DNA from: Blastochloris viridis
GTDB lineage: Bacteria > Pseudomonadota > Alphaproteobacteria > Rhizobiales > Xanthobacteraceae
NCBI RefSeq assembly: GCF_001402875.1
Contig: NZ_CP012946.1
Span: 2,024,001 to 2,088,000 of the forward strand
Direction of reading: 5' to 3'
DNA: 64,000 nucleotides
Of the stretch, positions 27,801 to 37,030 are shown one piece after another. Each line of letters begins with the position of its first letter. Position 1 is the first letter of the stretch. A model generated the notes under the pieces. The model made no database searches. It worked only from the letters and a program-made list of their open reading frames with translations, and was not told the origin of the DNA. A program made the position numbers and the translations under genes.

Positions 27801-30800
27801 TGCCGGCATAGCCGTCGGCGTTGATGGTGCCGGCGATGGTCAGATTGCCGGTGGCGCCGGTTGTGTCGGGAATCTGCTTGGTGGAATCCGACGGGTCGGG
27901 GACCAGGCCATCGGCGGTCAGCACCACCGCGTTGGCCTTCAGCGTATGTCCCTGCGACAGCGTCAGGTTGCCGGTGCGGGACCGAATGTCGATGCTTCCG
28001 CTGAAGCCGCCGGTGAGCAGCCGGTCGGCGAGCGGATCGAGCAAGCCTTGCGGGTCGATGCCAGCGGCATCGACCTGGAGCGCGTTGGCATCGACCTTGA
28101 GGCGACCGCCGAGACCCGGACCGCCCTGCCCGCGCAGCTCGCCCAGCAGCACCGCACGGCCCGCGGTCGCCAGCACGTCGATCTCGCCGCCATAGCCCTG
28201 GGCTTCGCTCTGCGCGACGTCGATGATGCTGCCGGCATTGGCGCTGACATTGCCGGCATCGGCCTGCAGCACCACCTTGCCGCCCGCCACGAAGATGTCG
28301 GCGTCGAGCATCGACACCTTGTAGCCGCCGGCGGCGATCCGGGCGTTGGCCCCGAGCGTGACGTCGCCGCTGGTGGCGTGCAGCGTCAGCGTGCCGGCCT
28401 GCGCCTGGATGGTGGCGTTGTCGCTGATGCTTGCCGCAGCCAGCGTAAAATTGCCGCCGAATTCGCTGGTGGCCGGCGGCTCGGCCGCCGCCCCGGCAGG
28501 CCGCGTCAGCGTCGCGTTGCCGAGCGTGGTCAGCACGAAATTGTCGCCGCTTCCGGTCGCGCCCGCCACCAGGATGTTCGGCGTGGTGACATTGAGCCCG
28601 ACCGTGTCGGTGCCGACACCGAGCGTCAGCGTGCCGGGAGCGGCGACGACCACGCGGTTGCCGGCGGACCATTTGACGTTGGCGAAGCCGGCGATGGTCT
28701 GGTTCCCGCCGCCGAGCACGATCTCGCTCGCCTCCAGATCGAGGGTCCCGCCGACGCCGGAAACGGCGGCCGAGCTGGCCGAGCCGGTGTTGACCAGGCT
28801 AACGCTGCCGCCGACGCGGAATGTCGCATTGCCGCCGGTGCCGGCGATGGTGCGGGCGTCCAGCGTCAGGCGCTGCATCGCCGCGCCCGGATCGAACACC
28901 ACGTCGCCATAGCTGGTGATGGCGTCGGTCATGGCGCGAAGCGTGAGGCCCTGCACCGCGGCGAACTGGCTCCCGGCGGTGGCCAGCAGCAGGCTCTCGG
29001 TACGGCCCGTGCTCGGGACCGCCTCAAGACCGATGCTGCGCGCTGCGAGATTCATCTGGTTGACGCGGAACGTCGCGGTCGGCGCCAGGATGATGGCGCC
29101 GGTCTTCTGGGTCGCCTGCACCGTCATGGTGCCGGTGTCGATGCTGGCTCCGCCCTCGATCACGACCTTGCCGAGATCGCTGGCTGGCAGCGCCACTGTG
29201 CCGGTCACTACCCCGGACAATGCCTTGCCGTTGTAGGTCGTGCTCGCCAGATTCGCGAAGCTGACCGTCAGCGGCGAACTCCGATCGCCGGCAGGCCCGC
29301 GCAGGACAAGGCTGGAATCGTTCGACGCCGCGAACAGAGCGCCGAGCGTGGACAGGCTCGGCTGGGCGAGCGTCGGATTCCATTGCGCATTGGTGTTCGC
29401 CAGATAGATCTGGAGCTTCAGCAGGCTTGCGCCGGTAATCTGGGTGCCGGTGCTGTCGAGCGTGCCGCCGAGCGCCGCGGCGATGCTGGCCGGCGTGACG
29501 TCGGATGACGAGGCGAAGTAGTAATTGCGGCCATAGCCGAGGTGGACCTCGCCCTGGGTTCGGATCACGCTGCCGGCCTTGATCGTGACCAGCCCGCTGC
29601 CGTTGTTTTTGGGTGTAACGCTTTTGACGATCACGGTGGTGGCGCCGGCGCCGCTGCCCACCGTCAGGGTGGATGTGACGGTGTCCATTTCCGGCGCCGC
29701 CACCAGCAGGATTTCCGGCGCCGTGAACGCCGCGCCGCCGGTGTCGATCTCGACGTAATTGGCCGTCGGCGTGATCAGGGTTCCGGTCGTGGTGTCGCTG
29801 CGCAGGCCGCCGACAAGTACGCTTTCAAATCCAAATTCATTGAGCTGAGTGACATCGACGGAGGCATAGCCGGCCGGACCTTGCTGCCTGACGAATTGCT
29901 CATGGCCGAGCACGGCAATCTTGCTGCTCGAAAGATCGAGCTCGCTGCCCCGTCCTCCCGGCGCTGGCAAGGTCAACGCCCTGCCGAGGAGCAGGAGCTG
30001 CTGCTGGGCGATGGTGGCGAGGCGTCCGGCGTCGATCGGCAGCCGTGGCACGCTGACGCCGTCATGCGCCGCCTTCTCGGCAAAATAGCTGTTGGCGCGA
30101 TTGAACTCATACTCGCTGTATTGCTGCCAGACCGCGCCGGTCTGGACCGCGAACAGGCCTTCTCCGGACGACTGTCGAACCGACGCCAGCGAGCTGCCAT
30201 AGTGCCCCGTCACCAGCACAGTGCCGTCCGGCAGTGTCGTGCCGGACGCGATGTTGCGGACGACATTGTCGCCGTAATAGACCACGCGCAGCGCTCCGGG
30301 CAGGGTCGCGTAATGCGCAGGATAGAGCGTGTAGGTTCCGGCCGGAATGCCGTTGCCGCCATCGATCGTGATCTGGGTGCCGACCAGCGGATAGGAATCC
30401 AGTGGCGTTTGCGCGGCCAAATAGGCGCCGTTGGCTTTGACGGTGCGGGCGCGCGGCACCGTGAAGTGAACGTCGAAGGCCGCGACCGAATCGTTATACG
30501 CGGGAACCAGGGCGTAGACCGACTGCCCGGTGGTCGCGGTCGCCAGCACGTCGCGCGATCCACCGGTGCCCTCGATGAATTGCATCGCCTGCAGGTCGCC
30601 GCCGCCGCGCACATCGATGGTCGATCCGGCGCTGACATTCACCACCGCGCCTGCGAGCACGAGGCCCTTGGACGGCGGCTGGGCGAGCGGCTTGTCGCTC
30701 GCATTGTAATACCAGTTGGTGCCATCGGGCGTTTCGCCATACGGCACGGTGGTGTCAGCGAGCGTCACTGACGTGAGGCTGCCGGCCCCCAGCGTGACGG

Positions 30801-33800
30801 TCTGGGTCGTTCCCGAAACGCCAAGCGTGATCTTGCCGAGCGGCGCGAACAGGTTTCCGTCCTGCTCGATCTGCGCCGCCGAAACGGTGAGCGTGCCGGC
30901 GGCCGAGAGCGGGATGTCCGTCCTGCTGGCGGCCGGCTTTGCAAAGGTCACGGACCCGGTCGCGCCGGCGTCGATGGTGAAGTCGACGGCCGACACCGGA
31001 TAGATCCGCTGGGCCTGCAGCCACAACTGCCCCTGCAGGGCCAGGCTGCCGGCGAACCGCGCATTGTCGGCCGCAAGGGTGTTGGCGACGGTGATGACAC
31101 CGTTGGCAACTTTCGGCGTGCTGAAGCGGATGTCACCCGCGCTCTTGAAGCTGACGCGGCCGAAACCGTTGAAGGCGGCGCCTTCGATATCGATGGTGCG
31201 GCCCGAGATCGTCAGCGCGCTGCTGCCGCCTGCCGTCGTTCCGCCGCCGCCGGTGAGCAGCACATAGGCGGCATTAATGCTGGCATTGCTGTTGCTGCCG
31301 GGCGCGAGTGAAGAGATGGTCGATGCGGCGATATGCAGCCGGCTGCTGCCGAAGCTGGCGTTGAGATTGTCGTCGACGACGAGGTTGTAGAATGTCGGCG
31401 CGATCATCCCGTAGGTGTCGACCGGCCGATGAAACGCGTCGGTCGCAAGGTCGGTGAAGATGCGCGCCGCACCGCCGCGCGAACTGCCGGCATAGAGGAA
31501 GATATTGTCGAAGGCCGCAAGTTGGTTGGCCGCCGCGACGATCAGCGCGCCCGGGCTGGTTGTCGCGGTGACGATCTGGGCATCCTGCGTGAGCCGGACG
31601 CTGCCGCCGCCGAGGATGATGGTGCCATTGTTGGCGCGTGGATCGCCGCCGGCGGCCTTCAGCGTTCCACCCCACAGGAACGCGCTGGCATCGACGCTGA
31701 CCGTGCCAGCATCGCTCCACGACCAAAGCGGTGTCGATGCGTTGGTGCGATGGTCGTCCAAAACCTCGATCACGCCGGCGGTCCCCGAGACATCGACCAC
31801 GGCGCCGGTCTCTGCCATTACGGAACTGCCGGACAGGCTCGGGTTGGCGTTGTAGGAAACGCCGGTCGACGATGAGAACACGAGCGCGTCGAGCGGCTGC
31901 GCTGCCTCGACGGCGAACGTGCCACCCGGCAGCAGCGTGCCGCTGGTCGCAGGTCCGCCCGGCTCACCGAAGCGCGAATTGGCGATGAACAGGCCGGACA
32001 GGTCGATCGATGCCTGCGATCCGAGTACGGTCTTCAGGGCGTTGATCGCCACCGTCCCGCCATGGTCGATGATGGAGCCGAGCAATCGCACGCTGGCGGC
32101 GCGCTGATCCTTCGCGACGTCGGGGGTGTTTTTGAGAATCCGGCTTCCCGCCAACCTGATCGTGGCCTTCGGGTCGGTCACGATCCGTGCGCCGGTATCG
32201 AGCAGGATGTTGTTTGCCTTCAGAGTGAGATCGACCGGACTGCGCTGATCGTCCGGCAAGGTGACCAGCGCTGCCGCGGTCGCGATTTTCGTTCCGGTGC
32301 CGACATCGAGATAGCTGTCGACACTGGACAGGTTGCGTTGCTGCAGCGTGAGGTCGGTGGCGATGATGATGCTTGCAGGCGTCGCCGACCCATCGGCGAG
32401 CTTGGAATAGCCATCGGGGAGCGTCTCCAGCACGATAGCCCCGAAGCCGCCACCAGTGAGCAGATCGAGCGGCGCCGTGATATTCTGGCCGTTGCGCCAG
32501 AACGCGGAGCGCTCACCCGGCTGCAGAACTCCCCCGATCCGGATCGTATCGGCGCCGCCCAGCCGCAAGGTGCCGTTCTGCTGGAAGCCATAGGCACGCA
32601 AGGTGCCGTCAAGCACGATCGCCGCCAAGCTGCCGTGCTGCGGGCGTGTCGGAATCGATAGCTGTTCAGGATCATACCAATCCGTGGTGCCTTGATAGAG
32701 AAGCAGCGAGATGCTGCCGCCCTTCCCGGCCATCACACCGGAGGCGGTGGTCTTGGCCACGCCCCGCTGCGAGATGTAGCCGCCGCCGGAGGCGTCGAGC
32801 AGGCTCCCCGTTGCCAGCCGGATGCTGCCGGAGGCATCGTCGTTTTTCGGATTTTCGAAGTTTCTCTTGCTCGTCGAGATGGTGATGCTGCCGCCGTCGA
32901 TATAGCCGGGGCCGGCCAGATCCGCGTCGGCATGCCCGAAATCATTGACCCAGCGACCGCTGACATCCAGCGTGCCGCCGACAAAGATATCGGCGGTGTA
33001 TCCGGCGGCGTTCTTCGAATACGCAGGGTCGCCGCTGACATCGGTCGGCAGGCTGATCTTGTTGGCGGCGACGTCGGTCGACAGGCTGATCCTGCCGCCA
33101 GCGGCCGAGACGTTGCCGGCGATGTCGATCGCCCCCGAGGTCAACACCGAGAACGCGCCGCCGGCGGCCAGACGGACGCTGTTGTCGGCGGCGAGCACAA
33201 GGCTCCTGGCGTTGATGTCGAGCAGGCTGAGCCCATAGCTGGAGAGAGTTTCGCTCGACAGCCTCGCCGTGATGAAGGGTGCCGAGCCGAACGGAAACAC
33301 CGACTGGAAGTTGGCCGAAGGGATCGCGTCCGGTGTCGCCGGAATGCGCAGCACGGTGTCGGGATCAAAGTCAGCCGGCAGGCTCTGCGTGTCGTCATCG
33401 ATCACGATCGCGGATCTGGTCACCAGCTTCAGGTAGCCCTGCGAGGGCAGCTCGTCGCCGCTGGCCTGCAGCGGCGTCAGGCGACCGACCGCGCTGCCGC
33501 TGGTGTAATCGATCTTGTCGGAGGGCGCCCGGCCGGACAAGATTTGCCGCTCGCCCGCGACCGAACCGAACAGCAGATTCCCTGCGAGATAAGGCGTCGC
33601 GGTGGTGATCGTGAGGCCGCCCGCGTCACGCCCCTCGCTGTAGCCCGGCTCATACCGCGACGAGAACAGCGGGCTGGTGTAGGTCTCGGTGATGTTCCAA
33701 TGGGCATGGTCGAGAACGACGCTTCCGGCCACGCCCAGATAGATCCGGTTCGGGTCCGCGTTCTGCATGTTGTAGAGGCGCCGGTCGGCTCCCACCAGCC

Positions 33801-35772
33801 ACGTCACCGGAACCTTGCCGCCGATGAACTTGACCGAGCCGCCCGCGAGATTGATCACCGCGCCGGACTGCAGCACGACATCGTAGTTGTATTGAACACC
33901 GTTGACCAGGTTCTCGCCGGTTTCGGTGCCGAGGCTGACAGTGCCGCCGGCGGTCATCAGCTGGTAGATGCTGCGGCCAACCGCACCGACCACTCCGCTG
34001 GCGTCGGCGAGCGGAGTCCCCACCCAGGTCGTGCCGTCGCTGCGCGTGCCGGTGGCGCGAATGTCGATCCACAAGGTCTGGCCATAGAGCGCGCCATCGC
34101 GCTGCAGCGGCATGTCGGCGAATTCCGCCCGCGGCTGAAATTTGATGAAGTTGTAGCTGACCGGGAGCGTGACATCTTGCAGGCCGGCGACGTCGATCGT
34201 TGCGCCAGGGCTGAGCAGCACCCGGCCCGGGAGTTCAATGTTATTCGGGAAAATTGCGATGGACGTGCTTGGATTGACCAGGAACATCGTGCCGTTGAGC
34301 GTCTGACCGTAGCTGTCCACCTGGTAAACGCCGCCGCCCTGCCGCAGGTTCACGGCGGCCGATGGCGCCGAGATCAGCCCGCTCGATCCGAGCGTCACGC
34401 TGGTCTGGGCCGTCATCTCGACATAGGCCGGAGTGAAGCTCTGCACGCTGCCGTTCGACGTCCCGCCGATCGGCAACGTGTTGCCGTCGTCGAACGGCAG
34501 CATGCTGATCGTACCATTCATGTCGATGCTGCTCACGGCATGCACCAGCACCATGCTGTTACGGCTGATGCTGGTATCGGCCGAGATCACGCCCCCGCTT
34601 TCGAACGTCACCCGATCGCCGGTCATGGCGACGATGCCGCGCGGCGTCTCGATCAGCCCGCTGTTGCTGATCACGCCGGTCCCCGACGGAAACCCGTATG
34701 AGATCGCCCCGTTCGGATTCAAATACGGGAAGCCGCCGATGCGAAACTCCGTGCCGCGGAACGTGGAACCACTGGGGACGACCGCGGTCGGAAACAGCGA
34801 AAAGCCGTTCGGCACCAGTTCTATCGAGAGCCCGGAGACCATGGCCGCTTCGCCGGCCGGAACCGTGATGCTGCCGGCATTGCTGACGTTCTTGGCGAAC
34901 AGATAGACGAAGCCGGGCGAATCCAGATCGACGATGCTGGTGGTGATCGAGGCGCCGGCCTCGACCCTGACGTCGCCGCCAAGCGAGGTGTAGCGCGCCT
35001 CGCTGGCTGTCGGATCGAAAATCGAGAACGATTTGGCGTTGGCGATGCCGTTGGTGAGAAAGAAATTATCGCGGGTGACGCGGTCATTGGTGAGCGCGCC
35101 GACATCGAGCGTCGAGGCCACCAAAGCGTGCACGTTGATCTGCGCACCGGCACCGAAGATGATGCCGTTGCGATTGATGACGTAGACGCCGCCCTTGGCA
35201 TTGATCTGCCCGAGAATCGTGCTCGGCCCGATCGAGGCGTCGATGCGATTGAGCACGGTCCAGTCGGCCGCGTCCTGATTGAAGGTCAAGGTGGTATTGC
35301 GGCCGACATTGAAGGTCTGCCAATTGAGGATCGCCTTCGACTGTGTCTGAGTGACATCGACCAACGTACGCCCGTTGACCAGCCGTTCGGTTGGCAGCGT
35401 CGCGTTCTGCCACAGGCTCGGGTCGGCTGCGATGTTCGGGTCGGGCATCAGGCCTCCCGCGCGCAGCCCGTCGGGAATCGAACTCGGCGACTGCGCCGCG
35501 AGCGCGCTTGCGGCAGCCTGGGACCTGCGGATCGCTTGCATCGCTCCCGCCGCGCGCGCGAGCGATGCCTGTGCCTGCACCGTCGAGGCTGCGGCCTGTG
35601 CCGCCGCCGCCTGCTGCGCTGCGACCGCGGCTGCCACCGGCGAGGCCCCCTGCGTTGCGCCCCTTAACGCTCCCGCAGCCACCTCCTGGGGAGCTGCCAG
35701 GATCAGCGCGATCGCGCTCGTTCCCGCCAGCAATGCATGCCGGGGAAACCCAAGCCGTGGCCCGAGCCCCAT
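21862..35772 (-). CDS. Giant TpsA filamentous-haemagglutinin-family adhesin, 4636 residues
   Basis: The substrate of the TpsB transporter. From the ATG at 35772 it has a signal peptide (about 1-34, ending PQEVAAG), an Ala/Gln-rich stretch and the TPS secretion domain (about 105-330). The TPS domain shows NGRTLVDVTQTQSKAILNWQ, TFNVGRNTTLTFNQDAADWT, QINAKGGVYVINRNGIIFG and INVHALVAS, the core of haemagglutination-activity domains. Thousands of residues of Gly/Ala/Thr/Ser/Asn-rich beta-helix follow, then a DUF3739-type C-terminal region and a Pro/Gln/Arg-rich tail (RYQVIGVGELTDAEARQL). Two short Cys pairs (LRVCSGNLSACGN at about 26520 and LRVCTTDCSAAN at about 25330) stand out in a Cys-poor protein. 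An upstream extension to 36027 overlaps fecR and lacks signal features. Probable role: surface adhesion or biofilm. Confidence 0.92.
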   Translation of the reverse strand: MGLGPRLGFPRHALLAGTSAIALILAAPQEVAAGALRGATQGASPVAAAVAAQQAAAAQAAASTVQAQASLARAAGAMQAIRRSQAAASALAAQSPSSIPDGLRAGGLMPDPNIAADPSLWQNATLPTERLVNGRTLVDVTQTQSKAILNWQTFNVGRNTTLTFNQDAADWTVLNRIDASIGPSTILGQINAKGGVYVINRNGIIFGAGAQINVHALVASTLDVGALTNDRVTRDNFFLTNGIANAKSFSIFDPTASEARYTSLGGDVRVEAGASITTSIVDLDSPGFVYLFAKNVSNAGSITVPAGEAAMVSGLSIELVPNGFSLFPTAVVPSGSTFRGTEFRIGGFPYLNPNGAISYGFPSGTGVISNSGLIETPRGIVAMTGDRVTFESGGVISADTSISRNSMVLVHAVSSIDMNGTISMLPFDDGNTLPIGGTSNGSVQSFTPAYVEMTAQTSVTLGSSGLISAPSAAVNLRQGGGVYQVDSYGQTLNGTMFLVNPSTSIAIFPNNIELPGRVLLSPGATIDVAGLQDVTLPVSYNFIKFQPRAEFADMPLQRDGALYGQTLWIDIRATGTRSDGTTWVGTPLADASGVVGAVGRSIYQLMTAGGTVSLGTETGENLVNGVQYNYDVVLQSGAVINLAGGSVKFIGGKVPVTWLVGADRRLYNMQNADPNRIYLGVAGSVVLDHAHWNITETYTSPLFSSRYEPGYSEGRDAGGLTITTATPYLAGNLLFGSVAGERQILSGRAPSDKIDYTSGSAVGRLTPLQASGDELPSQGYLKLVTRSAIVIDDDTQSLPADFDPDTVLRIPATPDAIPSANFQSVFPFGSAPFITARLSSETLSSYGLSLLDINARSLVLAADNSVRLAAGGAFSVLTSGAIDIAGNVSAAGGRISLSTDVAANKISLPTDVSGDPAYSKNAAGYTADIFVGGTLDVSGRWVNDFGHADADLAGPGYIDGGSITISTSKRNFENPKNDDASGSIRLATGSLLDASGGGYISQRGVAKTTASGVMAGKGGSISLLLYQGTTDWYDPEQLSIPTRPQHGSLAAIVLDGTLRAYGFQQNGTLRLGGADTIRIGGVLQPGERSAFWRNGQNITAPLDLLTGGGFGAIVLETLPDGYSKLADGSATPASIIIATDLTLQQRNLSSVDSYLDVGTGTKIATAAALVTLPDDQRSPVDLTLKANNILLDTGARIVTDPKATIRLAGSRILKNTPDVAKDQRAASVRLLGSIIDHGGTVAINALKTVLGSQASIDLSGLFIANSRFGEPGGPATSGTLLPGGTFAVEAAQPLDALVFSSSTGVSYNANPSLSGSSVMAETGAVVDVSGTAGVIEVLDDHRTNASTPLWSWSDAGTVSVDASAFLWGGTLKAAGGDPRANNGTIILGGGSVRLTQDAQIVTATTSPGALIVAAANQLAAFDNIFLYAGSSRGGAARIFTDLATDAFHRPVDTYGMIAPTFYNLVVDDNLNASFGSSRLHIAASTISSLAPGSNSNASINAAYVLLTGGGGTTAGGSSALTISGRTIDIEGAAFNGFGRVSFKSAGDIRFSTPKVANGVITVANTLAADNARFAGSLALQGQLWLQAQRIYPVSAVDFTIDAGATGSVTFAKPAASRTDIPLSAAGTLTVSAAQIEQDGNLFAPLGKITLGVSGTTQTVTLGAGSLTSVTLADTTVPYGETPDGTNWYYNASDKPLAQPPSKGLVLAGAVVNVSAGSTIDVRGGGDLQAMQFIEGTGGSRDVLATATTGQSVYALVPAYNDSVAAFDVHFTVPRARTVKANGAYLAAQTPLDSYPLVGTQITIDGGNGIPAGTYTLYPAHYATLPGALRVVYYGDNVVRNIASGTTLPDGTVLVTGHYGSSLASVRQSSGEGLFAVQTGAVWQQYSEYEFNRANSYFAEKAAHDGVSVPRLPIDAGRLATIAQQQLLLLGRALTLPAPGGRGSELDLSSSKIAVLGHEQFVRQQGPAGYASVDVTQLNEFGFESVLVGGLRSDTTTGTLITPTANYVEIDTGGAAFTAPEILLVAAPEMDTVTSTLTVGSGAGATTVIVKSVTPKNNGSGLVTIKAGSVIRTQGEVHLGYGRNYYFASSSDVTPASIAAALGGTLDSTGTQITGASLLKLQIYLANTNAQWNPTLAQPSLSTLGALFAASNDSSLVLRGPAGDRSSPLTVSFANLASTTYNGKALSGVVTGTVALPASDLGKVVIEGGASIDTGTMTVQATQKTGAIILAPTATFRVNQMNLAARSIGLEAVPSTGRTESLLLATAGSQFAAVQGLTLRAMTDAITSYGDVVFDPGAAMQRLTLDARTIAGTGGNATFRVGGSVSLVNTGSASSAAVSGVGGTLDLEASEIVLGGGNQTIAGFANVKWSAGNRVVVAAPGTLTLGVGTDTVGLNVTTPNILVAGATGSGDNFVLTTLGNATLTRPAGAAAEPPATSEFGGNFTLAAASISDNATIQAQAGTLTLHATSGDVTLGANARIAAGGYKVSMLDADIFVAGGKVVLQADAGNVSANAGSIIDVAQSEAQGYGGEIDVLATAGRAVLLGELRGQGGPGLGGRLKVDANALQVDAAGIDPQGLLDPLADRLLTGGFSGSIDIRSRTGNLTLSQGHTLKANAVVLTADGLVPDPSDSTKQIPDTTGATGNLTIAGTINADGYAGKTADGTGQAGGQVGLFGGNSVTLKSTGQILARTGGSDAVLDPGSHALPSKVVWFNNGTGADTVAFSSSGRYTSDGGATYHSFAAGQAFALPPHSAVLLDLPGSVTVAGHAPVAVYQVAHDDERGGDVTIGTRWSAVGNIDLQSDQVGNDRRRSLIDVSGGIKGGLLGGTVTLRAPLDGHDNAKIAALDASIAGARAVNIQAFASFNTEASPNNVNGLDGSSLRASDGTPVKWDGYIDPAGTASPTGGSIDFGTWTGLTGQQLTLTPGTGYTSVPVVVLTRGGSNIGVPTPQTVNGVTYYDVTDPVTGTTFRPSLQVRTISVGTGGVYDSRPIVQISQPQWGAAPVLTVNMGFNALTFPSETAPVGTRVYLYNTDQNGNLVLIGSSNSGNSYNPATRLFTVNNISVNATYASTLTKLPDQLRVCSGNLSACGNASNGVYYSTGIGGTLKVTSITVAANYGYTSLADATLAFSGGGANPTQATTSVVMGAALNITGVTKGYTGTNLPTVALSGGGGSSASASFAAVTTTTLNGTSSQATDGSYLFVPTLTSFIPSASSRVFGSQYTGDNAATLTLVANAEHQKFYTDVLANFVEGKGISGIAGYKFDGLFAKLYDVGDPTTLVGRLGSIVHVQPGIDLVNNPTTPAATNNFGNITVVSNWNLAAGTVGNTQTATYLNNSGAPIKNPTTQVALGSYSYFDPNASYVNFIYRLATPWGGFEPGALTLRTAGDINVNASISDGFFQFGDYLDSNYNIAVQANISLTTARGVGFYDYPNAGLVQGRYSAYLNDYHTTLAAPYKAVANAVSPGSADLTAADLFPNALRVCTTDCSAANLVTITNPGSWSYGVVAGADVSSANPNAVVPLLKATSGNVIIDKHQSYAQPLFGDISIGGQAYTASVNFDIPTMVRTGTGNIDVFAARDVQIKDIAAPGVIYAAGVNTARLSPAYIGSAATPTLADPLGDGFLEPQVLAYSGVSTTRYYGPPTAAAFPYQGGDLDIEAQQDIIGYSGSTDGRSVYQYFKPWLLSQTELTPAEVAAAGTITTRGQGAFAPTKTRIASQTAWWIQYGSFQQGFLSAGGNATVIAGRDLKGVSVSLPTTGRVSGGLTATSTPVTHIYDSGNMLVRAGRDILGGAFYEGSGHASIVAGRAVGQNGTIVRSGSTAKLPDLPLLAVDLGRIAMQAGSVSIAGVINPAELHVQSPSQVNPNLHVSTTLNYYTLFMDTYGPDSAASITALTGDLLISPAPTSGAQTYPASFEAVALAGNIVTTGIGVASSNRMPGIVLSGSEHGTFSLLAAGSIDLTFGYQNGTSNSYRPFISAGPSLLDKAFDPFRPNAWADTHDGDASYAGAVSAAVLAHQDDAELGIDTTARIYAMTGSIKAAGAFGSSDGKTIFQQSSDLYQGGYTRVEINRPARIYAGTDIIDLNLIVQNIADDSVSTVIAGRDISYTGWNNAGGLQIAGPGFFVVEAGRDLGPFLPAAHDTAAQVTQQQGIVSVANNSTTPVGNIYISSTVYGRIVGSIGLYDPVLQGGYSSTKPATMRNPLLSRTGAELLIMFGVAPPLPAGSTVARGPESQIDYQAVINTYINPAQASLVEHNYLGELKIFLARIGRPAASDGAAWDAFNALPLELRHVFVDQVFFAELKAVGLAIEGGVTDYQRGYRMVNTMFPAELGYTQNALGGGSNGANALKHWGDLEMFHGTIQTQLGGDISIFGPSGSMRVGQLASETNPKLKLRDIGILSLGVGAINTFTDQDVLVNSSRVLTTQGGDVLMWSSNGDLDAGRGSKTTLSFPPLQAIYDPDDYQSVDLGGYVSGAGIGVLKTSKVARKSKIFLLAPRGTIDAGTAGIRVSGNAVVAAVTLLNASNIEVGGKATGLPTIQGPSVSGLAAAISTPPPPQPVATAINPASDRSSIIIVEILGYGGSDGSPNSDRPTDEQRRRTDDGRQGSNQQQDPRSRYQVIGVGELTDAEARQLTEMRRQAVGR

Positions 35773-35977
35773 CACGACTTGCCCCGCAATAGCGCATTGC
35801 GCCAACGCCCGCGATGATGGGCCGTCGTGCTCGATCCGGTCATGACCTGTCCCCAAAGAAACGCCAGCGCGGCGACAGGCTTCTGTCGCCGAACGCCTCT
35901 CCTGCCTCTTTGGTCCCCGGCGCGGCCCGCGACCGGTCAACAGAAATTCTGTTTGGAGTGCTTTTTTTCGAGCACCG

Positions 35978-37030
35978 TCAGCCGAGCAGCACGATACCTC
36001 CCGGAAGCATGGTGGCTCGGACGCCAAAGACCTGTTCGATCTGACCTACGACTTGGTCCATCTCCGCGATGCGAAATCGGGCACTGAGCTGGCGCCGCCC
36101 CAAGTCTTTGTTGGTCAGAATGACCCGGCCGGGGCGATAGCGGTTGATCTCTTCAACCACGTCAGAGATCGGGGTCGATCGGAAGATAACGAGTCCGCCC
36201 TGCCAAGCCGTGACCGCATTGGTATCGACCGCAACGGCCTGACCGACCCCGTGCTCGGAGTAAAGCACCTGCCGGCCCGGCCCCAGCACGCGCGCATCTC
36301 CGCCACATTCGACACGCACGTCTCCATCAAGGCAGGCCACCCGGACCTGACCACCGTCGTGGCGCAAGTTGAAACGGGCTCCGGCGGCGACTACGCGACC
36401 ATTGCCGGCCTCCACCGTTAGCACGTCCTCTGCAGGGCTCGACAGCGCAGCTTCGCCGGCAATCAGTTCGATCCGTCGCACCACCCCGGCGGCAGGCCGC
36501 AGCGCGATGCTGGTGCGGGTGTTCATATCGATGCCGATGTCGTCGATGGTTATCTGCCGCTGCTCGCCGGTCGCGGTTCGGTAGTCGGCGGCGAACTCGG
36601 ACCAGGACGGCCAGAAACCGAAAGGGGGATGCACCGACAGCGCAACGCCCGCCACGGACGCGGCGAGCGCTCCTCCGATCAAGGCACGCCGCGTGACCGC
36701 TGCTTCTCCCGGCGACGCGGCGCTCGGCGCCGTCCGGGCATACCGCGCGACAGAATTGGCGCTGGACAGTTCTTCTGCGACCGCGCCGAGCGCGATCCAT
36801 GCGCGGCTCATGCGATCGTAAGCCTCCAGATGTGCCGGGCTGGTTTCCGACCAGCGCTTCAACGCAGCAAGGTCGGCCGGCCCGGCCGCGCCGGTCCTGA
36901 ACCGCATCACCCATTCATAGGCCTCGCGTTCGAGCGGCGGGAACTCGCCCGCTCGAACGGGATGCCTGCCATCATCCCGCAGATTTGCCGGCCCGGCCGA
37001 TCCTCGGCGTGGCTCGTCCCTCATTGTCAT
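35978..37030 (-). CDS. FecR-family transmembrane sigma regulator (copy 2)
   Basis: 350 residues from the ATG at 37030. DUF4880-type N-terminus (LEREAYEWVMRFRTGAAGPA, then SPAHLEAYDRMSRAW), a membrane segment (about 112-132; TRRALIGGALAASVAGVAL), a FecR domain (about 150-250) and a C-terminal STN-like end (about 275-348; TPISDVVEEINRYRPGRVIL, closing LPGGIVLLG). It parallels FecR copy 1, which ends FPGGLVLLG. Its start lies inside the end of the sigma gene (59-bp overlap), which enforces coupling of sigma and regulator. It ends 205 bp before tpsA. Confidence 0.9.
   Translation of the reverse strand: MTMRDEPRRGSAGPANLRDDGRHPVRAGEFPPLEREAYEWVMRFRTGAAGPADLAALKRWSETSPAHLEAYDRMSRAWIALGAVAEELSSANSVARYARTAPSAASPGEAAVTRRALIGGALAASVAGVALSVHPPFGFWPSWSEFAADYRTATGEQRQITIDDIGIDMNTRTSIALRPAAGVVRRIELIAGEAALSSPAEDVLTVEAGNGRVVAAGARFNLRHDGGQVRVACLDGDVRVECGGDARVLGPGRQVLYSEHGVGQAVAVDTNAVTAWQGGLVIFRSTPISDVVEEINRYRPGRVILTNKDLGRRQLSARFRIAEMDQVVGQIEQVFGVRATMLPGGIVLLG

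Noticed and set aside
21898..29508. Two long plus-strand open frames (21898-24255, 26677-29508) opposite tpsA
   Set aside because: Antisense shadows of the giant adhesin gene with no recognisable domain and no start-site support.
35773..36027. In-frame 5' extension of tpsA to 36027
   Set aside because: It overlaps the end of fecR, lacks signal-peptide character, and the ATG at 35772 directly precedes a normal signal sequence.
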